The position numbers and the translations under genes were made by a program. Shown in pieces: positions 9,009-18,895 of a stretch of DNA of 64,000 nucleotides. The DNA comes from Methylocystis rosea SV97. Lineage in GTDB: Bacteria > Pseudomonadota > Alphaproteobacteria > Rhizobiales > Beijerinckiaceae. Every line of letters starts with the position of its first letter. The stretch's first letter is position 1. The notes below the pieces were generated by a model, which saw nothing but the letters and a program-made list of their open reading frames with translations, searched no databases and was not told where the DNA came from. The stretch spans positions 744,001 through 808,000 of the forward strand of contig NZ_KB889963.1 in NCBI RefSeq assembly GCF_000372845.1, read 5' to 3'.

Positions 9009-9446
9009 CTACTTCACCCCGACCAGCTCCACATCGAAGATCAGCCAGGCGTTCGGCGGAATGACGCCGCCGGCGCCGCGCGCGCCGTAGCCGAGTTCCG
9101 GCGGAATGACCAACGTGCGCTTGCCGCCGACCTTCATGCCTTCAACGCCTTCGTCCCAGCCCTTGATCACCTGACCCTGGCCCAGCCGGAATTCGAACGG
9201 TTGGCCGCGATCATGAGACGAGTCGAATTTCTTGCCCTTCTCGCCATTGTTGTAAAGCCAGCCGGTGTAATGCATGACCGCCGTCTGACCGATCTTGGGG
9301 GTCGCGCCGGTCCCGACCTTCGTGTCCTTGTGCTGAAGGCCGGTGAGGCTTTTCGTCATCTGCTCCTCCGTGCGCGCTTCAACGGTGAGCGCGAGACTCG
9401 CGACTGCGGCAAATGCGGCCAGAACCGCTTTGGAGACAAGGCGCAT
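9009..9446 (-). CDS. exported FKBP-type peptidyl-prolyl cis-trans isomerase
   Basis: This 145-residue protein has a signal peptide (MRLVSKAVLAAFAAVASLALTVEA) and a single FKBP domain: YTGWLYN, FDSSHDRG, FRLGQGQVIKGWDEG, LVIPPELGYG and a C-terminal FDVELVGV. The conserved rotamase pocket residues are present, so it is probably an active periplasmic folding helper. It is shorter than FkpA because it lacks the N-terminal dimerisation arm. Expression as a single gene is suggested by the terminator at 8939-8980. Confidence 0.92.
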   Translation of the reverse strand: MRLVSKAVLAAFAAVASLALTVEARTEEQMTKSLTGLQHKDTKVGTGATPKIGQTAVMHYTGWLYNNGEKGKKFDSSHDRGQPFEFRLGQGQVIKGWDEGVEGMKVGGKRTLVIPPELGYGARGAGGVIPPNAWLIFDVELVGVK

Positions 9447-9508
9447 CTTTCGTTCCTCCAGCTTGTTTGAATCGCCGATCGAGCGCCTCTGGTCGAGGAA
9501 ACCCGAAC

Positions 9509-10510
9509 TTATTCCAGCACGCCAGTGTCACGGGCGAGTTGCAGCAAATCCTTCTGCGGCCGCGCGCCGACGTGAGAGATGATCTCCGCCGCGGCGAGCG
9601 CGCCGAGCATGGCGCTGCGTTCATGCGGCAAGTCCTGCGTGTAGCCGGCGAGAAAACCGGCGGCGAAGAGGTCGCCCGCGCCGGTCGTGTCGACGACCGC
9701 ATCGACAGAACAGGCCGGCGCGGCGAGGGCGCTCGCGCCATTCGCCACGACGCAGCCCTTTTCCGACCGCGTGACGACGCCAAGAAGTCCGTCTTCGGCG
9801 CGCAGCGCCGCGAGCGCCGTCTCGAAATCGCCGGTTTGATAGAGCGCGTGCAATTCGCTTTCATTGGCGAAAACGATGTCGACCACCCGATCGCGGATGA
9901 GAGAGAGAAATTCGCCGCGATAGCGATCGACGCAGAAACTGTCGGAAAGGGTGATCGCCACCTTGCGTCCGTTGGCGCGCGAGATCTTCGCGGCCTTCAG
10001 GAAGGCCTCCTTGGCGCCGGGCGGGTCCCAGAGATAGCCCTCCATGTAGAGGACCTTCGCGCGCGCGACCGTCTCCTCGTCGATGTCCGTCGGGGCGAGC
10101 GCCTGACAGGCGCCGAGGAACGTGTTCATCGTGCGCTGGCCGTCCGGCGTCACGAAAATCAAGCAGCGCGCGGTCGCGGCGCCGTCGGCGGCCGCCGGCG
10201 TGTCGAAGGCGACTCCGGCCTTGCGGATGTCGTGCGCGAATTCGCGCCCCGCGTCGTCTTCCTTGACCTTGCCGACGAATCCCGCGGCGCGCCCCAGGCT
10301 CGCAAGGCCCGCCATGGTGTTGGCGGCCGAGCCGCCGGAAATAACCGTCGTCGGGCCCATCGCTGTATAAAGTTCAGCGGCCCGCGCTTCGTCGACAAGC
10401 GTCATCGAGCCTTTGCGCAGTCCGGCCTGCAGCAAATCGTCGTCCTCGGCGCGCGCGATCGTGTCGACGATGGCGTTGCCAATGCCCAGAACATCAAATG
10501 ATAAGGTCAT
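9509..10510 (-). CDS. PfkB-family carbohydrate/adenosine kinase
   Basis: The 333-residue protein is a ribokinase-family kinase. Features are the N-terminal DVLGIGNAIVDTIA, the GGSAANTMAGLASLG substrate/lid motif, a nucleotide-binding NESE stretch and the C-terminal DTTGAGDLFAAGF motif with the catalytic Asp. The whole pattern is closest to the alphaproteobacterial proteins annotated as adenosine kinase, but the substrate is inferred from family likeness. ATG 10510 is preferred over an in-frame codon 30 bases upstream because the domain starts directly after it. Confidence 0.88.
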   Translation of the reverse strand: MTLSFDVLGIGNAIVDTIARAEDDDLLQAGLRKGSMTLVDEARAAELYTAMGPTTVISGGSAANTMAGLASLGRAAGFVGKVKEDDAGREFAHDIRKAGVAFDTPAAADGAATARCLIFVTPDGQRTMNTFLGACQALAPTDIDEETVARAKVLYMEGYLWDPPGAKEAFLKAAKISRANGRKVAITLSDSFCVDRYRGEFLSLIRDRVVDIVFANESELHALYQTGDFETALAALRAEDGLLGVVTRSEKGCVVANGASALAAPACSVDAVVDTTGAGDLFAAGFLAGYTQDLPHERSAMLGALAAAEIISHVGARPQKDLLQLARDTGVLE

Positions 10511-10670
10511 GAGCGTCGTTAATCCGTTTAGCGTAGGCAATCGGGCGTCTGCGCGCCGCTGGCGCGTTGTTTAGCATTGCGCCGCGGTTCCGTCGATCAC
10601 ATGCGAGGCATTCGCGAAATTCGCAAAACGAGGCGGCCGAGCGCCGCGCCGTCCGAATATGGATTTGCGT

Positions 10671-11201
10671 CTATCGGCTAATCGGCGACAGGATCACCTC
10701 GATGACGATGACGAACAGCGCCGCCGCGAAGAAGGCCGGCGCCGGGCGCAGCGACACGTGCCGGAACACGAAGGCGTACATGAACACCATCCAAATCAAA
10801 ATCGGAAAGAGCAGAAAGCGCAGGAGCTTTTCGGTCGGCAAGGGCGGCGGCAGAGCAATGCCGAAGAGGAGGTGCAGGATAGTATAGACGAGCGCCGCAA
10901 GCCCGCTCATGATGGCGAGCGCCGTGGCGGTGCGCTGAAACTTTGCGTCCTCTTTCAAAACGCGCAGCAGGCCGTACGTTCCGCCGTAGAGAAGGACCAC
11001 GCTCAGCACGCCGTAGATCAGGCTCCCGAGCAGCGAGTGGTTGAACGACTGCGCGATCGCCTGGAGCACGCCATAGGCGCCGAAAGCGCCCCACATCAAT
11101 TCGCGCGAATCCGGCAGCGAGAGCTGCGACGCTTCGAGATTGATCATCTTGAGCACCGTCTGCGGCGTCTGCTGATTGAGAAGCGGAATATTGATCGGCA
11201 T
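10671..11201 (-). CDS. hypothetical integral membrane protein
   Basis: A 176-residue protein of unknown family. The first 45 or so residues are soluble (LLNQQTPQTVLKMINLEAS). Then there are about five hydrophobic helices (e.g. LLGSLIYGVLSVVLLYGGTY, LLFPILIWMVFMYAFVF, FFAAALFVIVIEVIL). I chose ATG 11201; the longer upstream reading is Arg/Pro-rich shadow sequence. It stands alone between the kinase gene and a probable terminator, so context gives no function. I do not recognise it. Confidence 0.75.
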   Translation of the reverse strand: MPINIPLLNQQTPQTVLKMINLEASQLSLPDSRELMWGAFGAYGVLQAIAQSFNHSLLGSLIYGVLSVVLLYGGTYGLLRVLKEDAKFQRTATALAIMSGLAALVYTILHLLFGIALPPPLPTEKLLRFLLFPILIWMVFMYAFVFRHVSLRPAPAFFAAALFVIVIEVILSPISR

Positions 11202-11260
11202 GGAGAGCGTTTCCGTTTTTGGCGTGGGAGAAGGCGAAGGCCTTACCCGCATTGGAAGCG

Positions 11261-11312
11261 AAAAGCCGTGCGGGCCCAGCGCGCCGCAAGAGCGCTGGCC
11301 AGGCCGCACGGC
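11261..11312 (-). terminator. probable terminator after the glycosyltransferase gene
   Basis: A long GC-rich hairpin: GCCGTGCGG...CAGCGC pairs with GCGCTG...CCGCACGGC, with a small bulge and a short loop. On the minus strand it is followed by TTTTCG. It lies 77 bases beyond the end of the minus-strand glycosyltransferase gene, so it probably closes the gmd-rmd-glycosyltransferase unit. Confidence 0.6.
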
Positions 11313-11388
11313 CAATTGGCGCCTCTCTAACACGCTTTGAGGGAGCGCGGAAATCCGGCGTTCTCATGGTGCAACGCAAACCAGCAGG

Positions 11389-12813
11389 CTACGGCAGGCG
11401 CCGGCTCCAGTCCTCACGCGCGACAACCTCGACGATGCGCCGCGCGGCGTCGCGCCAGGCGACGCGCAAGACCTGGTCCTGGTCGGCGACGCGGCGGCCG
11501 TCGAGAAAGTCGGCGATCGTCTCCGCCAGCGCTTTGGCGTTATTGACCTGAAAATAGAGCGCGCCAGCCCGTCCGACCTCGCGAAAGACCGGGATGTCGC
11601 TGCAGATGACCGGGCGGCCGCGGCGCGCCGCCTCGACGATCGGCAGGCCGAACCCTTCGGCATAGGAGGGGAAGATCAGCGCCGCCGCGTGGTCGTAGAG
11701 AAACGAAAGCTCGTCGTCGTCCGCGTCGTCGAACCAGAACAGCCGACGGCCGAATTCCTTATGTCCGAGAATTTCGCTTGCCACCGCTTCTTCAAACCAG
11801 CCGCGCCGGCCGACGAAGACGATCCGGACATCGCGGCCACTCGCCCAGAGGTCTTCACAGGCGCGAAGGGCGACGCGCTGACCCTTGCGCGGTTCGATCG
11901 TGCCGACGGCGAGAAAGACCGGCGCATCCCCGGCGACCGCCGCTTTGACCTTGTCGCGCGGCGCGGCGTCTGCGCGCAGCGCAAGATCGGAGCCGCAGTG
12001 AAACCAGCCGATCTTGAGACCAGGACGATGCGGCAGCCCTTGCGCGGCGACATAGTCGGCGAGTTCATCGGCGACGGTTCGCGAAATCGCCAGGAAACTG
12101 TCGCTCTCGAGGAGCGCCTTGCGCAGCCAGGCGCGATAGCGCGGCACCGTCACTTCGTGGCAGGCGTGCGGATAAAGCTCCGGAATGAGATCGAAGATGC
12201 AGGTGACGACCTCGCCGCCCGCGTCCCGAATCCTCGCAAAAACCGGCGCGAGTTCGTCGAAGGCGTTCCAGCTGTCAGAAAGCATCAGAAAGCGGTCGCC
12301 TCCGGCGATCGCGATCTCGGAGTCGGGCGCGGCTTCGCCGCCGACAAGTTCGGCGATGAAGCCATTGGCGGTCAGCAGCCGACCGTCCTCGCAGCGTGCC
12401 GCCAGAACCGGCAGGTCGAAGCTTTCGCCGCTATAGAGGCCGCGCGTCACTTCCTTGACGACGCGCTGAATGCCGGTGCCGGCGTCGCGCTTGATCGTTC
12501 CCGTCACATCGACCAGCAGCCTTCGCGCCGGCAGCGGCGCGCCGCGAGCGGCCGGCGCGCCCTCACCGGACGCCGACGGCCTCGTCGCGTCGGGCGGCGG
12601 GCGAAAACGCGCGACGACAGCGTTGGCGGCGTCGGCGAGAAACGCTTCGACCGGCCGAAGAAAGCGATAGATGTGGCCGGAGACCGAATAGATCAGCCGA
12701 TGGCGCTCGTGGGTCAGATGCAGGAGTTCGGCGCGCAAATAATCGAGCTGGAATTCGAGCAGGCGGATGCGTTCGCGGTCCTGCTCGGGCTCTCGGTTTT
12801 GCCGCTCGCTCAT
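11389..12813 (-). CDS. GT4-family (GT-B) glycosyltransferase
   Basis: The 474-residue protein has an N-terminal charged, probably coiled segment (about residues 1-60) and a linker. A glycosyltransferase group 1 domain follows with GTIEPRKGQ, FPSYAEGFGLPIVEA and the EX7E-type C-terminal nucleotide-sugar site. It contains IKRDAGTGIQRV, a stretch seen in mannosyl/rhamnosyl transferases. Being the third gene after gmd and rmd, it probably uses GDP-D-rhamnose or GDP-mannose to build a cell-surface glycan. Donor and acceptor are inferences. It follows rmd with a 10-base gap. Confidence 0.85.
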   Translation of the reverse strand: MSERQNREPEQDRERIRLLEFQLDYLRAELLHLTHERHRLIYSVSGHIYRFLRPVEAFLADAANAVVARFRPPPDATRPSASGEGAPAARGAPLPARRLLVDVTGTIKRDAGTGIQRVVKEVTRGLYSGESFDLPVLAARCEDGRLLTANGFIAELVGGEAAPDSEIAIAGGDRFLMLSDSWNAFDELAPVFARIRDAGGEVVTCIFDLIPELYPHACHEVTVPRYRAWLRKALLESDSFLAISRTVADELADYVAAQGLPHRPGLKIGWFHCGSDLALRADAAPRDKVKAAVAGDAPVFLAVGTIEPRKGQRVALRACEDLWASGRDVRIVFVGRRGWFEEAVASEILGHKEFGRRLFWFDDADDDELSFLYDHAAALIFPSYAEGFGLPIVEAARRGRPVICSDIPVFREVGRAGALYFQVNNAKALAETIADFLDGRRVADQDQVLRVAWRDAARRIVEVVAREDWSRRLP

Positions 12814-12823
12814 GACCGCTTGC

Positions 12824-13813
12824 TCATGACGGCGCCGTTGTGGCCTGCGCTTGGGCGGCGCGGGCGTCGTCGAGGAGCGCCTGCAGCATGTCGTCGATGT
12901 CGTGGCGGGGGCGCCAGCCGGTCGCTTCGGTCAGTCTCGTCGCGTCGCAGGCGACGCTGGCGATGTCGCTTTCAGGGCGCAGCAGCGCCGGATCGACCTC
13001 GATCTCAAATTGCGCCCTTGCCTGTCCGCGCAGCCGCTCGAGCAGCGCCTCCATGCGATGCGCCCTTCCGGACGCGATGTTGAAGATCGAGACGGAAGCG
13101 GGCAGATCCCGCGCACTTGCGATCAGCCGCAAATAGGCGTCGATGACGTCGCGCACGTCGAGGAAATCGCGGGCCTTGGAGAGATCGCCGACCCTGAGGC
13201 GGGGCTCGGCGCGCCCCGCCTCGATCGCGGCGATCTGCGCGGCGAAGGAGGCGAGCGCGAAGTTGCGATTGCGCTGGCCCGGTCCTGAATGATTGACCGG
13301 CCGCGCCACGATGAGTCGCCCTTTGGGAGCCAAGAGATCCGAAAGCGCGCTCTCGGCGGCGACCTTCGAGCGGCTGTAGACGTCCACCGGCCGCAACGGG
13401 GCGTCCTCGTTCAAGACCCCGTCGCGAAAGCTTGCGCCATAGGCCGCCGCGGTTGAGGCGAAGAGAAACGCCGCGGTTGGGCAGTGCCGGGCGACCGCCG
13501 CCCCAAGCGCGAAAGAACCATGAAAATTCACCCGCCAAGTCATTTCGGCGGCGTGCAGCGCCTGCGCGATCGACGACTGACCCGCGAGATGGACGACGAG
13601 ATCGGGACGCATGCGCGCAATCAGCGAATCGATCGCGGCTTCGTCGACAAGATCGGCGACGGCTGCGGCGAAAGCCTCATGGCCGCCGCGTTCGCCGGGA
13701 CGCAGCAGCAGCGACCGCGTCGCCTGCGGATAGGCCTCGGCCAGGGCGGCGCAGAGGTGGCCGCCGACAAATCCGGCGCCGCCCGTCACCAAGATGCGCT
13801 CGAAGGCGGCCAT
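12824..13813 (-). CDS. rmd: GDP-4-keto-6-deoxy-D-mannose reductase (NAD-dependent epimerase family)
   Basis: The 329-residue short-chain dehydrogenase has the NAD-binding TGGAGFVGGHL, the VHLAGQSS stretch, catalytic YSRSK (YxxxK), RPVNHSGPGQ and the SKARDFLDVRDV block that marks the GDP-keto-deoxymannose reductases. It lies directly downstream of gmd (20-base gap) and therefore probably reduces the Gmd product to GDP-D-rhamnose. GDP-fucose is less likely because the fused epimerase/reductase type differs. ATG 13813 begins the Rossmann fold; the longer upstream reading is shadow sequence. Confidence 0.85.
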   Translation of the reverse strand: MAAFERILVTGGAGFVGGHLCAALAEAYPQATRSLLLRPGERGGHEAFAAAVADLVDEAAIDSLIARMRPDLVVHLAGQSSIAQALHAAEMTWRVNFHGSFALGAAVARHCPTAAFLFASTAAAYGASFRDGVLNEDAPLRPVDVYSRSKVAAESALSDLLAPKGRLIVARPVNHSGPGQRNRNFALASFAAQIAAIEAGRAEPRLRVGDLSKARDFLDVRDVIDAYLRLIASARDLPASVSIFNIASGRAHRMEALLERLRGQARAQFEIEVDPALLRPESDIASVACDATRLTEATGWRPRHDIDDMLQALLDDARAAQAQATTAPS

Positions 13814-13833
13814 CGCGGGCGCCCTTTTTCGGG

Positions 13834-14829
<996 letters not shown>

Positions 14830-15031
14830 TCAAATTGGCCGGCGGTCGTGGCGAAGGCGAAACCCCCGCAGCGGCGCGGCCTCAGGGCGTTCCGCGCCCT
14901 GGCGCGGGCGCAAAGGGCGCGCGCGAGGGAATTACAGAATCAGGGCGCGTGAAGCAAGAGCGTGGGCGGGGAACAGGCCGGACGGCGGCGCGCGCCGCCG
15001 TCGGCAGTGTCGAGAATTGGCGTTGGAGCGC

Positions 15032-15376
15032 TTACGCCGGCTTGTCGGGCGGCGGCAGCTTGCCTTCCGGCGTCGCCTTGTCGATCACTTCCGGCAAATA
15101 CTGAGCGAGAAGCGCTTTCGCCTTGTCGATGTCGATGCCGGCGTTCTTGGCGATTTCCATCAGCTTATCGGCGTTGACCACCTTGCCAATGTCCATCTCG
15201 CTGATCTTTTCATTGGGACCGAGGCCGACCCAGGAGTGGATCTGCTTCCCCAGTCCGGAGTTCTCGAAATTCTTGACGACGCCGTCGAGGCCGCCCTGCT
15301 TCTCCACATAATCCTTAATAAGGGTCAGGGCTTCAGCCCCGATCACGCCGCCAGCGATCGCTTTGAGCCAACTCAT
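15032..15376 (-). CDS. YidB-like (DUF937) family protein
   Basis: The 114-residue protein matches the YidB/DUF937 pattern: GGLDGVVKNFENSGLGKQIHSWVGLGPNEKIS, then a helical region and LLAQYLPEVIDKATPEGKLP. The function of the family is unknown. A GGGAGAA ribosome site precedes ATG 15376. The 214-base gap upstream to gmd (14818-15031) shows no further gene. Confidence 0.85.
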   Translation of the reverse strand: MSWLKAIAGGVIGAEALTLIKDYVEKQGGLDGVVKNFENSGLGKQIHSWVGLGPNEKISEMDIGKVVNADKLMEIAKNAGIDIDKAKALLAQYLPEVIDKATPEGKLPPPDKPA

Positions 15377-15392
15377 GAGTATTCTCCCTTTT

Positions 15393-15420
15393 TAAAAAAG
15401 CGCGCGCTTTGCGCCGCGCT
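15393..15420 (-). terminator. terminator after the LOG-family gene
   Basis: AGCGCGCGC and GCGCCGCGCT pair around a TTT loop with a single-base bulge, followed on the minus strand by TTTTTTAAA. It sits downstream of the LOG-family gene stop (15507) and directly upstream of the YidB-like gene. Confidence 0.65.
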
Positions 15421-15506
15421 AGCTGAGATAAGGCGGGGCATAGGCTTTACAATGGCAGGGGATCGGGCAGGATCGGGCGGGCGATCGCCGGCACAGCCTA
15501 AGGCCT

Positions 15507-16445
15507 TCATTCAAATAGGAGATCCTCCTTGCGTTCGCCCCAGCGTCGGATTTCTTCCCAAATGTCAGGGGCGGTTTCGGCGTAGCGGAAAATATCCCGG
15601 TCCTGTGGAGCGATGACGCCCTCGTCGACCAGAAAGTCGACGTCAAAGGCGCGTCGCCAATAGCTTTCGCCGACGAGGATGATCGGGATCGGCTTGACCT
15701 TGCCGGTCTGCACCAGCGTGAGCGTCTCGAACAATTCGTCGAACGTGCCAAAGCCCCCCGGAAAGGCGACCAGCGCTCGCGCCCGCAGCATGAAATGCAT
15801 TTTGCGCAGCGCGAAATAGCGGAAGCGCAGGCAAAGCGATGGCGTGACATAGCTGTTGGGCAGCTGCTCGTGCGGGAGGGTGATGTTGAGCCCCACCGTC
15901 TCGGCGCCGGCCTCGAAGGCGCCGCGGTTCGCCGCCTCCATAATGCCCGGTCCGCCGCCGGTGACGATCGCGAGGCGCGGCCGGTCTCCGCTCTCGCGGG
16001 CGGCGCCGACGAGCGCGCCGAACTCGCGCGCGATCTGATAATAGCGCGAATTATCGCGGGCGCGTTTCGCCGCCGCGAGCTGTCTGGCGAGAGCCGCGTC
16101 ATTGGGATTGGCTGTCGCGCGCGCCTGCGATTCGGCGAGGCGGCTTTCCGCTAAAGCGGGCTCGACGATGCGAGTCGAACCGAAAACGACGACCGTATCG
16201 GTGACGCCATGGCGTCGCAGCAGCAGTTCGGCCTTGAGGTATTCGAGCTCCAGTCGGGGACCGCGCGCTTCGGCCGACGTCAGGAAATGAATGTCCTCGT
16301 CGGCCTTGCGATAGGACGGACTGGAGAGGATCGCCTGCAGCCGCTTGGCGGCGGCGAGGTCCGGGATATGCGGCGCCGGGAGTGCGGACGGGGCCGGCCC
16401 GTCGGGCTCAGGCCGAGAATTTCGCTCTTCATCGCTTGCGCTCAA
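15507..16445 (-). CDS. LOG family protein (TIGR00730-like, Rossmann fold)
   Basis: The 312-residue protein contains the LOG-family nucleotide-binding VTGGGPGIMEAANRGAF and the catalytic-type PGGFGTFDELFETLTLVQTGK. In the family this hydrolyses nucleoside 5'-monophosphates to base and ribose phosphate (cytokinin-activating LOG, or PpnN-like). It has an N-terminal extension of roughly 100 residues beyond minimal LOG. The start is an unusual TTG at 16445: it has a clear AGGAG ribosome site about 7 bases upstream, and no in-frame ATG precedes the conserved domain. A lysine decarboxylase label would be misleading. Confidence 0.87.
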   Translation of the reverse strand: MSASDEERNSRPEPDGPAPSALPAPHIPDLAAAKRLQAILSSPSYRKADEDIHFLTSAEARGPRLELEYLKAELLLRRHGVTDTVVVFGSTRIVEPALAESRLAESQARATANPNDAALARQLAAAKRARDNSRYYQIAREFGALVGAARESGDRPRLAIVTGGGPGIMEAANRGAFEAGAETVGLNITLPHEQLPNSYVTPSLCLRFRYFALRKMHFMLRARALVAFPGGFGTFDELFETLTLVQTGKVKPIPIILVGESYWRRAFDVDFLVDEGVIAPQDRDIFRYAETAPDIWEEIRRWGERKEDLLFE

Positions 16446-16568
16446 TCATACTCTCCTTTGGCGCCCATACTCTCCTTGGCGCTTTTCTTTATTTCCGGAT
16501 ACGTCCGGCGTATATGACCCGCCGGACGCCGGACGGCGAAGATTGATCGAGGAGCAGGGCGGGAGCGC

Positions 16569-17315
16569 ATGGCCGGGCATAGTCAATTCAAGAACATCAT
16601 GCACAAGAAGGGCAAGCAGGACGCGATCCGCTCCAAGCTGTTTTCAAAGCTCGCCCGAGAAATCACCGTCGCCGCCAAGATGGGCATGCCCGACCCGAAT
16701 ATGAACGCGCGGCTGCGCGCCGCCGTTCTCGCCGCTCGGGCGGAGAACATGCCAAAGGACAACATCGAACGCGCGATCAAGAAGGCCTCGGGCGCCGACG
16801 CCGAAAATTACGATGAAGTGCGTTACGAGGGCTACGCGCCGGGCGGCGTCGCCGTGATCGTCGAGGCCCTGACGGACAATCGCAACCGCACGGCCGGCGA
16901 GGTGCGCTCCTATTTCACCAAGGCTGGCGGCGCGCTCGCCGAGACCGGCGCCGTGTCCTTCATGTTCGACCGCGTCGGGCTCATCGAATTCGATAAGAAG
17001 GCGGCGACTGAAGATGCGATGATGGAGGCGGCGATCGACGCCGGCGCCGACGACGTTTCGACGACCGACGAGACGCATGAAGTGATCACGTCCGTCGAAT
17101 CGCTGCGCGACGTCGCCAAGGCTCTCGAGGAGAAATTCGGCGAGCCGCGCAAGGCGGCGCTCGTCTGGCGCCCGCAGAACACGATCAAGGTCGACGATGA
17201 TTCGGGCGAGAAGATCCTCAAGCTCGTCGGCTTGCTCGAGGACAATGACGACGTTCAGACCGTCTACGCCAATTTCGAGGTCTCCGACGCGCTGGTCGCC
17301 AAGCTCTCGGGATAA
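16569..17315 (+). CDS. YebC/PmpR family transcriptional/translation regulator
   Basis: The 248-residue protein begins [18 protein letters not shown], with the three-domain YebC layout at full length: conserved [33 protein letters not shown] and [14 protein letters not shown]. Members bind DNA as regulators, and some have been tied to translation of proline stretches. ATG 16569 follows a GGGAG site. In many proteobacteria yebC neighbours ruvC; here no ruv gene is in view and a TetR gene follows. Confidence 0.95.
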   Translation: MAGHSQFKNIMHKKGKQDAIRSKLFSKLAREITVAAKMGMPDPNMNARLRAAVLAARAENMPKDNIERAIKKASGADAENYDEVRYEGYAPGGVAVIVEALTDNRNRTAGEVRSYFTKAGGALAETGAVSFMFDRVGLIEFDKKAATEDAMMEAAIDAGADDVSTTDETHEVITSVESLRDVAKALEEKFGEPRKAALVWRPQNTIKVDDDSGEKILKLVGLLEDNDDVQTVYANFEVSDALVAKLSG

Positions 17316-17358
17316 CCCGGCGACGGGGCGATGACGCCGATCCGCGCCGGGGTGAGAG

Positions 17359-17979
17359 ATGCACAATAAGCGAGGCTATCACCACGGTTCGCTCAAACAG
17401 GCGCTGATCGACGCCGCTTTGGACATTCTCGCCGAAGGCGGACCATCGGCGCTGACGCTCACCGAGGCGGCGCGCCGCGCCGGTGTTTCGCCCGCCGCCC
17501 CCTACCGTCACTTCAGCGGACGCGACGCGCTGATGAGCGAGCTGGCGCGCCGCGGTTTTGAGACCTTTGGCGCACGAATTGAAACGGCGTGGGACGAAGG
17601 CCGACCTGACGCCAAGAGCGCGATGCGGGCGATGTGCGCCGCCTATCTCAAATTCGCGCGGGACGAACCGGGGCTTTACGCAGCCATGTTCGGGCAGGCG
17701 AAGACGCTTGCCGACCCCGGCGCCGGCGGCGCCGCCGACCATGCGCTCGAAATCCTTTGGCGCGCCGTGGTGGCCTGGCTGCAGCAGGCGGGCGCGCCGG
17801 CGCAGGGCGCGCGCTACGCGGCGCTGCAAATCTGGTCGCTCGCCCATGGCGTCGCGATGCTGACCATCTCGGGCCATTTCGATCCCGTCAAAAGCGCGGA
17901 TCCGGCGCTGGTGCTCGAGAGCGCCGCGCAAGGCGTCATGGAGAGCGCTGCTGCGCGCGCGAAAGCCGCGCCAGCTTAA
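17359..17979 (+). CDS. TetR/AcrR family transcriptional regulator
   Basis: The 206-residue protein has an N-terminal TetR helix-turn-helix (about residues 8-55: LIDAALDILAEGG, LTEAARRAGVSPAAPYRHFSGRDALMSEL). A C-terminal ligand domain of the WHG type follows. Its ligand and target are unknown. It begins 43 bases after yebC and is followed by the min operon, which has its own upstream region. No adjacent efflux pump suggests a target. Confidence 0.9.
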   Translation: MHNKRGYHHGSLKQALIDAALDILAEGGPSALTLTEAARRAGVSPAAPYRHFSGRDALMSELARRGFETFGARIETAWDEGRPDAKSAMRAMCAAYLKFARDEPGLYAAMFGQAKTLADPGAGGAADHALEILWRAVVAWLQQAGAPAQGARYAALQIWSLAHGVAMLTISGHFDPVKSADPALVLESAAQGVMESAAARAKAAPA

Positions 17980-18084
17980 TCTCTTAATAAAGCGCGACCG
18001 GGCGCCAAATTACGCGCGCGCTTTAATCCTTCATTAACGTTAACGCCCTCAAATGACGCAAATCCTAATTGCGTGAGGGCTCCC

Positions 18085-18882
18085 GTGACGCAAGCGTCAT
18101 CCCGACACATCCGCTTCAGAGGCAGGTCCTTTCCCGTCCTGACGCTGGAGCCCGAGCAGCCGATCGAAGGCTGGTTCGAGCAGCTCGACGCGCTGCTTGA
18201 GCAGTCGCCCGCCTTTTTCAGCCGGAAGTCGATCGTCATCGACCTCGCCAAACTGACGATTGAGCGGCCACAACTCACCGAGCTCCTCGAAAATCTCACC
18301 CGGCGCGGCATACGCCTCATGGGATTGTCGGGAGTCGACCCGTCATGGGCCAGCGACGATCTGCCGCCGATTCTGGCTGGCGGTCGCGCCACCCCGCAAC
18401 CGCCGCCGGACGTCAGCGCAACGCGCGCCAAAGACGCAAGCCCTGGAACGCTGTCCCCAAGCGAAGAAGCAGCCTTCGAGGATATCGCCAACGCGCTCGG
18501 CGCCGGCGGCGCGCAGTCCGTCGATCCCAAATCGTCCGAGCCGGCCCCCACGGCTGCGCCGCTGATCCTGCTGGAGCCGGTGCGCTCCGGGCAGTCGATT
18601 TATCACCCGGACGGCGACGTGACGGTCATCGGCTCCGTCGCGTCGGGCGCGGAAATCATGGCGGGCGGCTCCGTGCATATCTACGGAACGCTGCGCGGCC
18701 GCGCGATGGCCGGCGCCTATGGCGAAAAACGCGCGCGAATTTTCTGCCGCAAGCTCGAAGCCGAGCTGCTCTCGGTTTGCGGCGTTTATCTCACCGCCGA
18801 CGAGATCTCGGCGAATGTTCAGAGCCAATCCATCCAGGCCTGGCTCGAAAACGAGACGGTCAAGATCGCGCGGCTCGATTAA
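18085..18882 (+). CDS. minC: septum site-determining protein MinC
   Basis: The 265-residue FtsZ inhibitor has an N-terminal domain (IRFRGRSFPVLTLEP, about residues 8-105) and a linker rich in Pro/Ala. The C-terminal beta-helix domain has the signature HPDGDVTVIGSVASGAEIMAGGSVHIYGTLRGRAMAGAYG. I prefer GTG 18085 (MTQASS) over GTG 18073: a GAGG site lies about 6 bases upstream of it, and the family usually begins near this point. First gene of minCDE; minD begins 13 bases later. Confidence 0.94.
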   Translation: MTQASSRHIRFRGRSFPVLTLEPEQPIEGWFEQLDALLEQSPAFFSRKSIVIDLAKLTIERPQLTELLENLTRRGIRLMGLSGVDPSWASDDLPPILAGGRATPQPPPDVSATRAKDASPGTLSPSEEAAFEDIANALGAGGAQSVDPKSSEPAPTAAPLILLEPVRSGQSIYHPDGDVTVIGSVASGAEIMAGGSVHIYGTLRGRAMAGAYGEKRARIFCRKLEAELLSVCGVYLTADEISANVQSQSIQAWLENETVKIARLD

Positions 18883-18895
18883 GAGAGGACGAACA